A stretch of DNA of 64,000 bases from positions 372,001 through 436,000 of the forward strand of contig NZ_JAIVAJ010000005.1 of assembly GCF_020171725.1 (NCBI RefSeq), read 5' to 3'. The stretch's first letter is position 1, and the number at the start of each line of letters is the position of its first letter. The position numbers were made by a program, and so were the translations under genes. This DNA is from Halobacillus litoralis (lineage in GTDB: Bacteria; Bacillota; Bacilli; Bacillales; Halobacillaceae). Of this stretch, positions 1 to 8,302 are shown in pieces. The notes beneath the pieces were generated by a model that was not told the DNA's origin, did not search any database, and was given only the letters and a program-made list of their open reading frames with translations.

Positions 1-41
1 ATAATCATGAAAATAATAGCAAGCAATAGAATATTTCTCAT
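1..41 (-). CDS. Start of an exported or membrane protein (partial, runs off the left edge)
   Basis: Only about 13 codons are inside the window. They encode MRNILLLAIIFMI, which looks like the basic and hydrophobic part of a signal peptide or a first membrane helix. The ATG at 41 has a GGAG motif about 9 bases upstream on the minus strand; a second ATG at 47 is too close to that motif. The gene lies downstream of the CAP lipoprotein gene, beyond that gene's terminator. No function can be assigned from this fragment. Confidence 0.35.
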   Translation of the reverse strand, partial: MRNILLLAIIFMI

Positions 42-90
42 TCTCATCGTCTCCAATGAAAGGGCGAGCTGCCCCTAAAAATTAAAGAAG

Positions 91-115
91 AAAACGCCCG
101 TCGAAACGGGCGTTT
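91..115 (-). terminator. Rho-independent terminator of the CAP lipoprotein gene
   Basis: The inverted repeat AACGCCCGT / ACGGGCGTT has a tetraloop-size loop and is followed on the minus strand by a T-rich stretch. It starts 10 bases after the stop codon of the CAP gene. Confidence 0.8.
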
Positions 116-124
116 GGTTACGAC

Positions 125-835
125 TTATTTTCCAATGAACATTTGTGTCCAATATTGACCGTCCTGCGCAAATCCAACGCCGATGTGCGTCAAGTTTTGG
201 TTCATGATGTTCTTACGGTGTCCACTGCTGTTCAACCAAGCATCCACCACTTGCTTCGGTGTCTGCTGACCGGCTGCGATGTTCTCGGCAGCTGTACGAT
301 AATCAACACCGAATTGCTTCAGCATATCAAATGGAGATCCGTACGTCGGTGAAGTATGGGAGAAGTAATCCTTCTCGGCCATATCTTCAGACTTTGTCTG
401 TGCCACTTCGTTCACGGCCGGACTCATTTTGAGCGGTTTCAATCCATTTTTCTCTCGAGCTTCATTCGTAAGGCGGACAACTTCATCTTTAAAAGAGCCG
501 TCTACTTGGTCGATACGCTCTTTGTTCGAGCCCATCTTGTCATCGCCTTGTGCATAGCGATCCGCTTCTTCATATGAGTTCATATCTCCACTATTGGAAT
601 ACGTCCCATTCGGGTTAAGCCCTTCAAATGGAATATTGGCATCGAAGCGGTGCTGCTGGATCGATTTGTCCGTGCGTTCGCCCTGATGAGGCTGAATGCC
701 TTGGTCTTCAGGTCCGAAGCTGACTTGACGCATGTTATTCTGCTGATTTTCACGTGCGCCTTCTTCTGTATTACAAGCTGCTAATGCAAACAGCATAGCA
801 GTCATAACGATCAGGATATATATCGTCTTTTTCAT
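125..835 (-). CDS. CAP/SCP-domain lipoprotein (YkwD-like)
   Basis: This is a 236-residue secreted protein. Residues 1-20 form a lipoprotein signal peptide ending in the lipobox LAAC, so Cys21 should be lipidated and the protein held on the outer face of the membrane. A hydrophilic, Gln/Asp-rich linker follows to about residue 112. The CAP (SCP/PR1) fold occupies about residues 115-234 and shows the family blocks HTSPTYGSPFD, AENIA, WLNSSGHRKNIM and GVGFA, with the conserved His and Glu residues. The family is common in Bacillaceae (for example YkwD), often spore- or envelope-associated; its biochemical role is not settled. The start is supported by AGGAGG 6 bases upstream. It is transcribed alone and ends at a strong terminator. 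Confidence 0.9.
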   Translation of the reverse strand: MKKTIYILIVMTAMLFALAACNTEEGARENQQNNMRQVSFGPEDQGIQPHQGERTDKSIQQHRFDANIPFEGLNPNGTYSNSGDMNSYEEADRYAQGDDKMGSNKERIDQVDGSFKDEVVRLTNEAREKNGLKPLKMSPAVNEVAQTKSEDMAEKDYFSHTSPTYGSPFDMLKQFGVDYRTAAENIAAGQQTPKQVVDAWLNSSGHRKNIMNQNLTHIGVGFAQDGQYWTQMFIGK

Positions 836-1168
836 GCTGATCCTCCTTATTAGGAATTCTTCACCTTTACTATGCTCATGATGGAGTGAATTATCCTATT
901 TGGAGGCTTCCATATCCCACTAAAAAAACCGCTTTGTAGTAAGAATAGTCGTTTTCTTTTTCTCCAAAAATAATTCGGACTGGTTACAGTGCTTTCGATC
1001 TTCTTGATGTCCCATTACTCGCTTATTCGGACTCAACTCCTTGCTTCAAAGCCACTCGCTGTCCCGATAAAGAACAAACAGCTGTACTGTATCAACGTAG
1101 GTGGCTTCAGAAGAGCGGCGACCTATTTTTCCACCCCCGCTTCGACCAAACCTTTACCAACAAATTAA
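836..1168. other. Intergenic region with no recognisable gene
   Basis: About 330 bases lie between the CAP gene and the first hairpin. The CAP ribosome binding site is at 840-848. The rest has no credible ORF. Read on the minus strand, the segment near 1120-1140 begins with a GGGGGTGGAAAAATAGG-like string that resembles the left end of the structured repeat seen at 1335 and 8101, and a GTGGCTT/AAGCCAC inverted repeat lies nearby. It may be a decayed repeat copy, but the similarity is too weak to call. Confidence 0.4.
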
Positions 1169-1198
1169 AAACCCAGCTATGCATGAGCACAGCTGGGT
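1169..1198 (-). terminator. Hairpin terminator, near-duplicate of the one at 1582
   Basis: The inverted repeat AACCCAGCTATGC / GCACAGCTGGGTT is followed on the minus strand by TTTTTAATTTG, a typical T-tract. A hairpin with almost the same sequence (1582-1612) follows the small gene at 1618-1824. The two hairpins flank the structured repeat at 1335-1569. Confidence 0.65.
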
Positions 1199-1334
1199 TC
1201 CAGAATGTTGAGAATGTACGCCTGATGTTGATTCTTTCATCTTTCAAGTATAGTAACTCCTGTCGATATACGCTGTTGGAGTGTTTAAGTGTTGATTGTT
1301 CGCACAGATGACCGCTTCATACTCTGTTATGGTT

Positions 1335-1569
1335 AGGTTCTGGACCCACTGTTATAGCAAAGTGGGGTGGAAAATGGCGAGACTCCAGCGGGATGCACGG
1401 ACAACGGCGAGACCCCACAGGACGTTAGTCCGAGGAGATAAGTGAACAAGGATGTTCGAACTAAAACCGCCACGTCCTGTGGCAACGTCGAACGACCCAA
1501 CGTCCTGTTGGGCCGCCGGAAAGCGAGTTATTTTCCACCCCACGACTCACTCAATCTTATCCAGAACCT
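1335..1569 (+). repeat. Structured intergenic repeat, copy 1 (long form)
   Basis: Nested inverted repeats frame the element. The outer arms AGGTTCTGGA (1335-1344) and TCCAGAACCT (1560-1569) and the inner arms GTGGGGTGGAAAAT (1362-1375) and ATTTTCCACCCCAC (1530-1543) are perfect. Between them lie the blocks GCGAGACTCC, GCGAGACCCCACAGGACG, TTAGTCCGA and GGAAAGCGAGTTA, which recur in copies 2 and 3. This copy carries about 70 extra bases, rich in CGTCCTGT repeats, in its middle. No ORF explains it. Similar GC-rich elements with a GAGACTCC...GAGACCCC...GGAAAGCGAG pattern are scattered in Bacillaceae genomes as far as I recall. Function is unknown. Confidence 0.8.
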
Positions 1570-1581
1570 TTTCAACACCCT

Positions 1582-1612
1582 GAAACCCAGCTATGCATGA
1601 GCATAGCTAGGT
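1582..1612 (-). terminator. Hairpin after the small Cys-rich protein gene
   Basis: The stem AACCCAGCTATGC / GCATAGCTAGGTT has an ATGA loop and lies just after the stop codon of the 1618-1824 gene. The T-run on the minus strand is short (TTT), so it is a weaker terminator than its near-copy at 1169-1198. Confidence 0.5.
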
Positions 1613-1617
1613 TCATT

Positions 1618-1824
1618 CTACTTCGTATCGCAGTCCGGACAACATATGTTGCAGCCGTTCACTTGGTCGTAAGTATTTCTCGCAACCTCCACCGCACTCG
1701 CACAGTCGGTATGTCCGCCAAGCTCCAGCAGATTTTTTTCAAAAGGCATGAACTTGCATCCTTCCACGTGTACCTCATGATCACCATTCGTCTGTTGATT
1801 CTGGTTTACGTAATATTGAGCCAT
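1618..1824 (-). CDS. Small Cys-rich protein of unknown function
   Basis: The protein has 68 residues. The N-terminal 17 residues are Asn/Gln-rich and probably flexible. The rest contains a HEVHVEGCKF block, a GHTDCASAVEVAR block and a C-terminal GCNICCPDCDTK, giving six cysteines including the CCPDC cluster, which suggests metal binding or a zinc-ribbon-like fold. Short proteins of this pattern (VH.EGC...GCxxCCPxC) occur widely in bacteria without known role. The ATG follows an AAAGGAGGAG ribosome binding site by 5 bases, so it is a genuine gene. It is probably monocistronic. Confidence 0.75.
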   Translation of the reverse strand: MAQYYVNQNQQTNGDHEVHVEGCKFMPFEKNLLELGGHTDCASAVEVARNTYDQVNGCNICCPDCDTK

Positions 1825-1908
1825 GCTACTCCTCCTTTATAGGATGGAGAAGTACCCTATTCCAATATTAGTAAAACAAAGATTCTTCCCCGGGAAATAT
1901 TGCAGTCA

Positions 1909-3117
1909 TCATCCTGGGTTGCTCAAATTCTCCAGCTTCGAGGTGACGGACTCAAAAGCCTGAGCTAAGTCGGCTTTGAGGTCTTCAATATCCTCAATAC
2001 CAGCTGAATACCGAATCAACCCTTCCGGAATTCCCATGGCCGCCCGCTCGGCAGGCGTACATTCAACGTGGCTTGTCGTCCGGGAAGGGCCTACGACGGT
2101 TTCGACAGAACCTAGATTAGCTGCGCGGTTCGCAAACTGCAGCCTCGGAAGGAGATCTCTTACTGTATCCACTCCGCCTTTTACCGAAAAGCTCAACATT
2201 CCGCCAAAGCCGGTCATCTGTTTTTTGGCAATATCGTGATGAGGGTGATCAGGTAAGCCCGGGTAATAGACACCCTCAACCAAATCAAATGTCTGCAAGT
2301 ACTCGGCGACCTCCTGTGCGTTGCGATTCTGTTGATCAATTCTAAGCTTCAACGTTTTCATTCCTCTAAGTAATAAATAGGCGGCCATAGGATCGAGTGT
2401 GGCTCCGTTAATTTCGCGATAATGATAAATGTCTTCTACGAGTGCTTTCCGTCCGCATACGACACCACCTAGAGCATCCGCATGCCCTCCCAGGAATTTC
2501 GTCGCGCTGTGAATCACTAAGTCCACACCTAAGGATAAAGGCTGTTGATTGATTGGAGTGGCAAAGGTATTATCCACAATGACAACTGCTCCGACGGCTT
2601 TACCGGCTTTCGCCATCCGTTCGATGTCCGTGATTTTGACTGTCGGATTGGTAGGGCTCTCTAAATAAAGCACTTTGCACCCTTTAGCGATTTCCTCTTC
2701 AAGGGCTTCGTGATCCCCTGTATCACAAAGGGCTACCTCCACTTGCTGCTTGGGTAGGAACTCCGTGAAAATTTTGTTCGTCCCTCCATACGTGTCTTTA
2801 ATGGACACGATCCGGTCGCCCGGGAATAGCAAGGTCCCGAGCGTATTGCTGATGGCAGCCATCCCTGTCGAGAAGCTCGTTGCGGCTTCTGCATTTTCTA
2901 AAACGCGGACTTTCTCTTCAAAAGCCTGAACCGTCGGATTCGTGTTTCGGCCATAGATATGACCTTCCCGGTGACCAATGGCAACCTCATACCACTCATC
3001 CATATCTTCATATCCAAATGACACACTGTGTACGACTGGTACTTGAGTAGCGCCAAAGGCTAACTGCTCTTTTTCCCCAGCCCAAATTGATTTTGTCCCC
3101 ATCTTCGCTTTTTCCAT
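1909..3117 (-). CDS. PLP-dependent trans-sulfuration family enzyme (cystathionine gamma-synthase / methionine gamma-lyase type)
   Basis: The protein has 402 residues, the normal length of the Cys/Met-metabolism PLP family. The phosphate-binding YGRNTNPTV segment, the STGMAAI segment, the VIVDNTFATP strand with the PLP-contacting Asp, and the Schiff-base lysine in HSATKFLGGH are all present. The C-terminal GLIRYSAGIED is also typical. The start is the ATG at 3117, preceded by AAAGGAGAG; nine codons further upstream are open but lack a site. The gene begins 34 bases after the M24 gene, so the two form an operon. Substrate cannot be told from sequence: cystathionine synthesis, methionine or homocysteine cleavage, or another gamma-elimination are all possible. 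Confidence 0.85.
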   Translation of the reverse strand: MEKAKMGTKSIWAGEKEQLAFGATQVPVVHSVSFGYEDMDEWYEVAIGHREGHIYGRNTNPTVQAFEEKVRVLENAEAATSFSTGMAAISNTLGTLLFPGDRIVSIKDTYGGTNKIFTEFLPKQQVEVALCDTGDHEALEEEIAKGCKVLYLESPTNPTVKITDIERMAKAGKAVGAVVIVDNTFATPINQQPLSLGVDLVIHSATKFLGGHADALGGVVCGRKALVEDIYHYREINGATLDPMAAYLLLRGMKTLKLRIDQQNRNAQEVAEYLQTFDLVEGVYYPGLPDHPHHDIAKKQMTGFGGMLSFSVKGGVDTVRDLLPRLQFANRAANLGSVETVVGPSRTTSHVECTPAERAAMGIPEGLIRYSAGIEDIEDLKADLAQAFESVTSKLENLSNPG

Positions 3118-3151
3118 GCTATTCTCTCCTTTCAGGTTATCCACACATCAT

Positions 3152-4351
3152 TCAGCTGATTTGACCTCCAAGATTCAAGGAGTCTCGAACAATCAACTCC
3201 TGTGGATAGGCTGTGAATCGTTCACTACCTTTCTCTGTCACGCGGAAGGTTTCACTGATCTCAATGCCATCCGTATGAAACCAAAGGGCCGGAATGAGGT
3301 GAAACGTCATATTCGGTTGAAGGACCGTGTGATCGCCTTTTCGAATACTTGCGGTATGCTCACCCCAGTCCGGTGGATAGTTGAGGCCGACTGAATAGCC
3401 GAGCCGGGCTTCTTTTTCATAACCGTGAGCTTGAATCGACTTCCTCCACGTCTCCTCAAGCTCACCGCATGTTACGCCGGGCTTCGCTTTCTCAAGCACG
3501 GCCTGAATGCCTTCCAACACGACAGGCGCGACCTGTTTCAAACGTTCATTCGGCTGGCCGACAGACACGGTGCGGGCAAGTGGAACGTGATAACGCTTAT
3601 AGCAGCCTGCCAGTTCAATGATGACGGCACTCCCTTCTGAAAATGGCCGATCTGTCCACGTCAGGTGAGGAATCGATGTCCGGTCTCCTGTCGGAAGCAA
3701 AGGAACGATGGCGGGATACTCTCCCCCGAATTCCGGCGTACCTTTTACGATGTGATAATAAATTTCGGCAGCGGTATCACACTCCCTCACGCCAGGATAA
3801 ATGCTCTCGACTCCTTTCGTCATCGCTAAGTCCGCGATTTGGGCTGCTTTTCTCATGTATTCAATCTCTTGATTCGACTTGATCATTCTCACAAGGTTCA
3901 CCATCGACGTCGCGTCAAGGAAGGACGCATCCGGCAGACTACGCTTCAACCGCTCCAATGCTTTGGCTGTGAAATAGTAGTGGTCCATTTCCACCCCTAT
4001 CCGACGGTTTCCCTGTCCAATCTGTTTCAAAATGGTGCCGATAAAGTCCATCGGATGGTGGGTTTCAGACTGTACATATTGATCTGGATACGCAATGACA
4101 TTCTCGTCATACAACCACGTCGTTACACGGGCTCCGTTCGAATCCTGGTAACGCCCAATCCAAAGCGGCTGCGGTTCATCAATGATGATTACGAGCATTT
4201 GATGTACATAGAACGACCAAGCGTCATAGCCAGACAAATAATTCATATTGGCAGGATCTGTAATCAGAAGCACATCGATTCCGTTATCCATCATCCTCTT
4301 TTTCGTATTCATCAGTCGCTGCTGATACTCCACCATGTCAAAAGGAAGCAA
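3152..4351 (-). CDS. doeA: M24-fold hydrolase, probable ectoine hydrolase (DoeA/EutD-like)
   Basis: The protein has 399 residues from the TTG at 4351, which has GGGGAGGGG 7 bases upstream; a TTG at 4357 is too close to it. The fold is creatinase/prolidase-like: an N-terminal domain to about residue 160 and a pita-bread domain after it. The usual metal ligands of M24 peptidases are mostly lost: the second Asp of the SDxTRT motif is replaced in HVPLARTVSVG and the ligand His of GHGxG is Tyr in GYSVGLNYPPDW. That pattern, with blocks such as YPAIVPLLPTG and IEISETFRVTE, matches what I recall of ectoine hydrolases, which open the ectoine ring. No DoeB-type deacetylase is adjacent. It is first in an operon with the PLP enzyme. 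A prolidase-like function is the alternative. Confidence 0.65.
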   Translation of the reverse strand: MLPFDMVEYQQRLMNTKKRMMDNGIDVLLITDPANMNYLSGYDAWSFYVHQMLVIIIDEPQPLWIGRYQDSNGARVTTWLYDENVIAYPDQYVQSETHHPMDFIGTILKQIGQGNRRIGVEMDHYYFTAKALERLKRSLPDASFLDATSMVNLVRMIKSNQEIEYMRKAAQIADLAMTKGVESIYPGVRECDTAAEIYYHIVKGTPEFGGEYPAIVPLLPTGDRTSIPHLTWTDRPFSEGSAVIIELAGCYKRYHVPLARTVSVGQPNERLKQVAPVVLEGIQAVLEKAKPGVTCGELEETWRKSIQAHGYEKEARLGYSVGLNYPPDWGEHTASIRKGDHTVLQPNMTFHLIPALWFHTDGIEISETFRVTEKGSERFTAYPQELIVRDSLNLGGQIS

Positions 4352-4576
4352 CGCCAACCCCTCCCCTGTTTATAATCTAAATTTTCTGATTAGTTCAAGT
4401 GTATGTTCCAATCTGCTTTTATGTAATGTAAAAAGTGTATGAAATTCTGTTCACACTCTTCAGACAAAATGACCATTTACTCACAGGATATTCACATATT
4501 CACGTAGAAAAGGTAACGATAGACAAGTACATGAAGTTATTCACATGTGGATATGAACCGAAAGGAGTTTTTTATA

Positions 4577-5818
4577 ATGAAGTACAGTTATGTATCGCAC
4601 CTGTATTGTCCTAAGTGTTCGGAGACTTACTCGACCGACGCCGAGCACCATTTATGTAGATGTGGGAGCCCGCTCCTTGTTCAGTATGATTTGGACAGCT
4701 TGAAGCATCATTTGAAAAAAGAGCAGCTTCAAGCCCGTAATCCAGACCTTTGGCGTTACCATGAGCTTCTTCCCGTACAAGACGAGCAATATAAGGTAAC
4801 CTTAGGAGAGGGGATGAGTCCGCTGCTTCCGATGCCTGAGCTCGGTGAAGATATGAACATTCCGAAGCTACATATGAAAGATGAAGGCACGATTCCGACC
4901 GGCTCCTTCAAAGCACGAGGAGCTGCGGTCGGAGTTTCTAAAGCGAAGGAACTCGGCGTGGGTGAACTTGCGATGCCGACGAACGGAAATGCCGGAGCGG
5001 CTTGGTCCCTTTATGCTGCCCGTGCCTCGATTGGTTCTACCATCGTCATGCCTATTGATGCGCCGAAGATTACGCGTAATGAGTGTGCGGTTTCTGGCGC
5101 CAACCTTTATTTAGTAAACGGTTTGATCAGTGACGCTGGAAAGATTGTCGCCCGAGCCGTTGAAAGGGACAACCTTTACGATGTGTCGACATTGAAAGAA
5201 CCATACCGCATCGAAGGAAAGAAAACGATGGGCATTGAAATTGCAGAACAACTCGGTTGGGAAGTTCCCGATGTGATCCTTTACCCTACAGGGGGCGGCG
5301 TCGGGCTGATTGGGATTCACAAAGCATTAAAGGAACTTCAAGCACTCGGCTGGATCGACGAAAATCGAATGCCCCGTCTCGTAGCCGTTCAATCGGAAGG
5401 CTGTGCTCCAATCGTCGAAGCTTGGAGAAAAGGCGATCGAGAAGCACCGTTCTGGGAGAACTCTTCAACCGTCGCTTTTGGCATCAATGTGCCGAAAGCA
5501 TTGGGAGACTTCCTCGTTCTCGATGCTCTATATGATACAGATGGCTGTGCCATTGCGGTCTCAGAAGACGCACTTCTCGAGGAACAAAAGACAGCCGCTT
5601 CCTTAGAAGGTACATTCGTCTGTCCAGAAGGAGCGGCAGCCTTTTCTGCAGCCCGGACCTTACGCAATAAAGGGTGGATCCAAGAAAGCGACCGAGTCGT
5701 CGTTTTGAATACAGGCGCCGGCATCAAATACCCGGACACTGTTCAAATCGACGTCCCTACTTTACAACCCCATGAAAATTTATACGATACGAAGGAGAAT
5801 GAACATGCAACGAATTGA
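4577..5818 (+). CDS. thrC: Threonine synthase
   Basis: The 413-residue protein converts O-phosphohomoserine to threonine with PLP. An N-terminal zinc ribbon is seen at Cys11, Cys14, Cys27 and Cys29 (CPKC...CRCG). The Schiff-base lysine is Lys112 in GSFKARGA, the TNGNAGAA segment binds the substrate, and the TGGGVGL glycine loop holds the PLP phosphate. The chosen ATG at 4577 has AAAGGAG 10 bases upstream; an in-frame ATG at 4547 has no such site. Its last codons overlap the start of the aldo/keto reductase gene, so the two are translationally coupled. It is divergent from the M24 gene. The thrC paralogue family is broad, so a diverged role cannot be excluded. Confidence 0.85.
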   Translation: MKYSYVSHLYCPKCSETYSTDAEHHLCRCGSPLLVQYDLDSLKHHLKKEQLQARNPDLWRYHELLPVQDEQYKVTLGEGMSPLLPMPELGEDMNIPKLHMKDEGTIPTGSFKARGAAVGVSKAKELGVGELAMPTNGNAGAAWSLYAARASIGSTIVMPIDAPKITRNECAVSGANLYLVNGLISDAGKIVARAVERDNLYDVSTLKEPYRIEGKKTMGIEIAEQLGWEVPDVILYPTGGGVGLIGIHKALKELQALGWIDENRMPRLVAVQSEGCAPIVEAWRKGDREAPFWENSSTVAFGINVPKALGDFLVLDALYDTDGCAIAVSEDALLEEQKTAASLEGTFVCPEGAAAFSAARTLRNKGWIQESDRVVVLNTGAGIKYPDTVQIDVPTLQPHENLYDTKENEHATN

Positions 5819-6707
5819 AATGACGAATGATTTATCCTACTCCCGCCTTGTCCACGGACTATGGCGTTTATCAGACTGGAATCAGTCGAAAGAAGATACG
5901 CTAAGCCTGATCGAACACAACCTTGAACGTGGGATTACGACATTCGACCACGCGGATATATACGGCAGTTACACGTGCGAAGCCCTTTTCGGAGAAGCGC
6001 TGGAGCTTAAACCCTCCTTACGTGACAAAATGGAGATTGTGACGAAGTGCGGTATCGTGCTCCCATCTGAGAACCGTCCACAGCACAAGACGCACCACTA
6101 CAACACAAGCCGGGAGCACATTGTGCAATCTGTGGAAAACTCTCTGGACAACTTGAAAACGGATTACATCGATACACTGCTCATCCACAGACCCGATCCG
6201 TTCATGGACGGTGAAGAAGTGGCAGAGGCTTTCACGCAACTCAAGAAAGATGGCAAAGTCCGCTACTTCGGAGTCTCGAATTTCAAGGACCATCAATGGG
6301 ACATGCTGCAATCTTACCTGCCGTTTGATTTGATCACGAACCAAATTGAACTGTCTGCCTATCATCTAGAGAACTTTGAGGATGGCACACTTAATTTGTG
6401 TCAGGAAAAACGAATCTCACCGATGGCCTGGTCACCGCTTGCTGGCGGACAGGTGTTCCATGCAGAAGATGAGAAAGCGGCACGTCTTCGCGATACGCTT
6501 GAAAAAGTCCAACAGGAAACCGGGGCTGACGGCATCGATCAAGTTTTGTATGCATGGCTGTTGAATCACCCGGCGAACATTATACCGATCATTGGATCAG
6601 GCAAAACGGAACGAATCGATCGGGCCATTGCTTCACTCGACATCAAACTGAACCACGACCAGTGGTTTGAGATTCTACAAAGCTCAATGGGGCATGACGT
6701 TCCATAA
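5805..6707 (+). CDS. Aldo/keto reductase (YdhF-like)
   Basis: The protein has 300 residues and an AKR barrel. The catalytic tetrad is complete: Asp48 and Tyr53 in FDHADIYG, Lys81 in VTKCG, and His128 in LLIHRPD. The NADPH-binding end is seen in PIIGSGKTERI near residue 265. The ATG at 5805 follows AAGGAG by 7 bases and lies inside the last codons of thrC, which implies coupled translation. Closest in pattern to the E. coli YdhF / B. subtilis YcsN group, whose natural carbonyl substrates are not established. Its link to threonine synthesis is only positional. Confidence 0.85.
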   Translation: MQRIEMTNDLSYSRLVHGLWRLSDWNQSKEDTLSLIEHNLERGITTFDHADIYGSYTCEALFGEALELKPSLRDKMEIVTKCGIVLPSENRPQHKTHHYNTSREHIVQSVENSLDNLKTDYIDTLLIHRPDPFMDGEEVAEAFTQLKKDGKVRYFGVSNFKDHQWDMLQSYLPFDLITNQIELSAYHLENFEDGTLNLCQEKRISPMAWSPLAGGQVFHAEDEKAARLRDTLEKVQQETGADGIDQVLYAWLLNHPANIIPIIGSGKTERIDRAIASLDIKLNHDQWFEILQSSMGHDVP

Positions 6708-6812
6708 TGGCACTGTAGAATACAGACCGATCAAGAATGAATCAAGAGCTTGGACTGCAAGGTTCAAGCTCTCTCCCTAAACAGAGATATTTCTTTAAAG
6801 GAGAGGAACAAA

Positions 6813-8099
6813 TTGAAAAAAATAACGTTGGTCCTGCTTACCGTATTCCTGCTGATTCCCTGGCACACAGCTTTTGCCGATGATGCAGAGGTTTCTTACG
6901 TATCCTTAGGAGACTCGCTGGCATTCGGCCTGACGCCAGACTATGAAGAAGGAACCATCCCTGAGAGCGGCTATTCCGATCTATTAGCCCACCACTTCAC
7001 TCAACTCGGTCTGTTAAATCGTTATGATAAGAGCTTCGCTTATCCTGGGTACACCACAGAGGACGTTCTGACAGATATCCGCAGCAATAAGCTGAACCTT
7101 GATGGAGACGCCATCCAGCCTCTGCTAACGGATGCGGATATCGTGACGATAAGCGCAGGTGCCAATGACGTCCTGCAGAACCTTGATATTAACCCAGAGA
7201 GTCAAGAAGCTGAGGTGGATATCGAACAGTTCACGAAAATCATTCAGCAGGTCGAGTCGAATCTAACCTCGATTGTGACCGAAATCGAAGAGCTGAATCA
7301 AGAAGCAGATATTTATCTGATGGGCTACTACAACCCATTCCCGCGACTTCCTGAAGAGGAACAGTTGAAGCTGAACCTGGCCCTCCTTCAGTTCAACCGG
7401 GTCATTAAAAAAGTAGCGGATACGAACGATGCGACATTCGTTCCTGTCCAACAAGCCATCGAGAAAAAAGCGCTGGATTACCTGCCTGACGAGACGGATG
7501 TCCATCCGAATGAGGAAGGATACGAGGCGATTGCAAATGCGTACTGGCGTGTCCTGTCTCCACAGGAACCTGTAAGCTTCACAGATGTTTCAGACAGCCA
7601 TTTTGCTAAGGATGCCATCGACGCTTTAACTTCTAAAACGATTCTTCGAGGATACGGGGACGGAAGCTTTGGCGCTGATCGCAACGTAACACGTGGCGAA
7701 GCAAGCCTGATGCTCAACCGCAGTATTGTTTTTTCAAAAGACACTCCACCCGCCCCTGACTTTGACGATGTAAAGCCCGGCATGAGCACCTATGATGCCA
7801 TCGCACGTCTGAAGGAGGAAAAGGTGATCGATGGTTTCGGTGACGGATTCTTTTACCCGAACCAAACGCTGACACGTGCTCAGATGGCCAAAATTCTAGT
7901 AGGAGCCTTCGACCTTGAATCCTCTTCTACCGAAATGGCGTTTTCTGATGTTTCCCCTGATTCATGGGCAGCACCTTACATCCAAACCTTAGCCGACAAT
8001 GAAATTACCCTCGGGTACGGGGATGGCACGTTTCGACCAGACGCCTCTGTAACCAGAGAACAACTAGCCGCCTTCCTCTTCCGAAGCATGCAGCCATAA
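6813..8099 (+). CDS. Secreted SGNH/GDSL hydrolase with three SLH domains
   Basis: The protein has 428 residues from a TTG start with AAAGGAGAGG 6 bases upstream. Residues 1-22 form a Sec signal peptide ending TAFA. The SGNH esterase domain spans about residues 26-250: block I is LGDSLAFG with nucleophile Ser35, block III is SAGANDV, and the Asp/His dyad lies in DVHPNEEGY. Three S-layer homology repeats fill the C-terminal 180 residues, each with a GYGDG or GFGDG plus T(R)xE/Q core. SLH domains bind pyruvylated secondary cell-wall polymer, so the enzyme should be displayed on the cell surface. It resembles YpmR/LipA-type lipolytic SGNH proteins; substrate is unknown. It stands alone, followed by the repeat copy at 8101 and a terminator. 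Confidence 0.9.
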   Translation: MKKITLVLLTVFLLIPWHTAFADDAEVSYVSLGDSLAFGLTPDYEEGTIPESGYSDLLAHHFTQLGLLNRYDKSFAYPGYTTEDVLTDIRSNKLNLDGDAIQPLLTDADIVTISAGANDVLQNLDINPESQEAEVDIEQFTKIIQQVESNLTSIVTEIEELNQEADIYLMGYYNPFPRLPEEEQLKLNLALLQFNRVIKKVADTNDATFVPVQQAIEKKALDYLPDETDVHPNEEGYEAIANAYWRVLSPQEPVSFTDVSDSHFAKDAIDALTSKTILRGYGDGSFGADRNVTRGEASLMLNRSIVFSKDTPPAPDFDDVKPGMSTYDAIARLKEEKVIDGFGDGFFYPNQTLTRAQMAKILVGAFDLESSSTEMAFSDVSPDSWAAPYIQTLADNEITLGYGDGTFRPDASVTREQLAAFLFRSMQP

Positions 8100-8100
8100 A

Positions 8101-8291
8101 GTATGGAGAATGGTTCTGTTACAAGTTGAGGTGGACAGCGGGGTGGAAAATAAGGAGACTCCTGCGGGATCAGTGGTTGTGGCGAGACCCCACAGGACGT
8201 TAGTCCGATGAGGCTCGGCGCCACCCTTCGGAAAGCGAGTTATTTTCAACCCCACTGACCACCACGTTCATAACAGAACCGTTCTGCATAC
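8101..8291 (+). repeat. Structured intergenic repeat, copy 2
   Basis: The outer arms at 8101-8121 and 8271-8291 are inverted repeats matching at 19 of 21 positions. Inner arms GGGGTGGAAAATA and TATTTTCAACCCC are at 8140-8152 and 8230-8243. The core carries GGAGACTCC, GCGGGAT, GCGAGACCCCACAGGACGT, TAGTCCGA, GAGGCTC and GGAAAGCGAGTTA in the same order and orientation as copies 1 and 3. It starts one base after the stop codon of the SGNH gene. Confidence 0.8.
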
Positions 8292-8302
8292 TTACAGTCT
8301 TG

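Noticed and set aside
1352..1543. A 63-codon frame within structured repeat copy 1
   Set aside because: It lies entirely in the inverted-repeat element, as do similar short frames in copies 2 and 3.
3839..4375. Open frame on the plus strand, 178 codons, opposite the M24 gene
   Set aside because: It is a shadow of the M24 coding frame on the other strand, without a plausible start or protein family.
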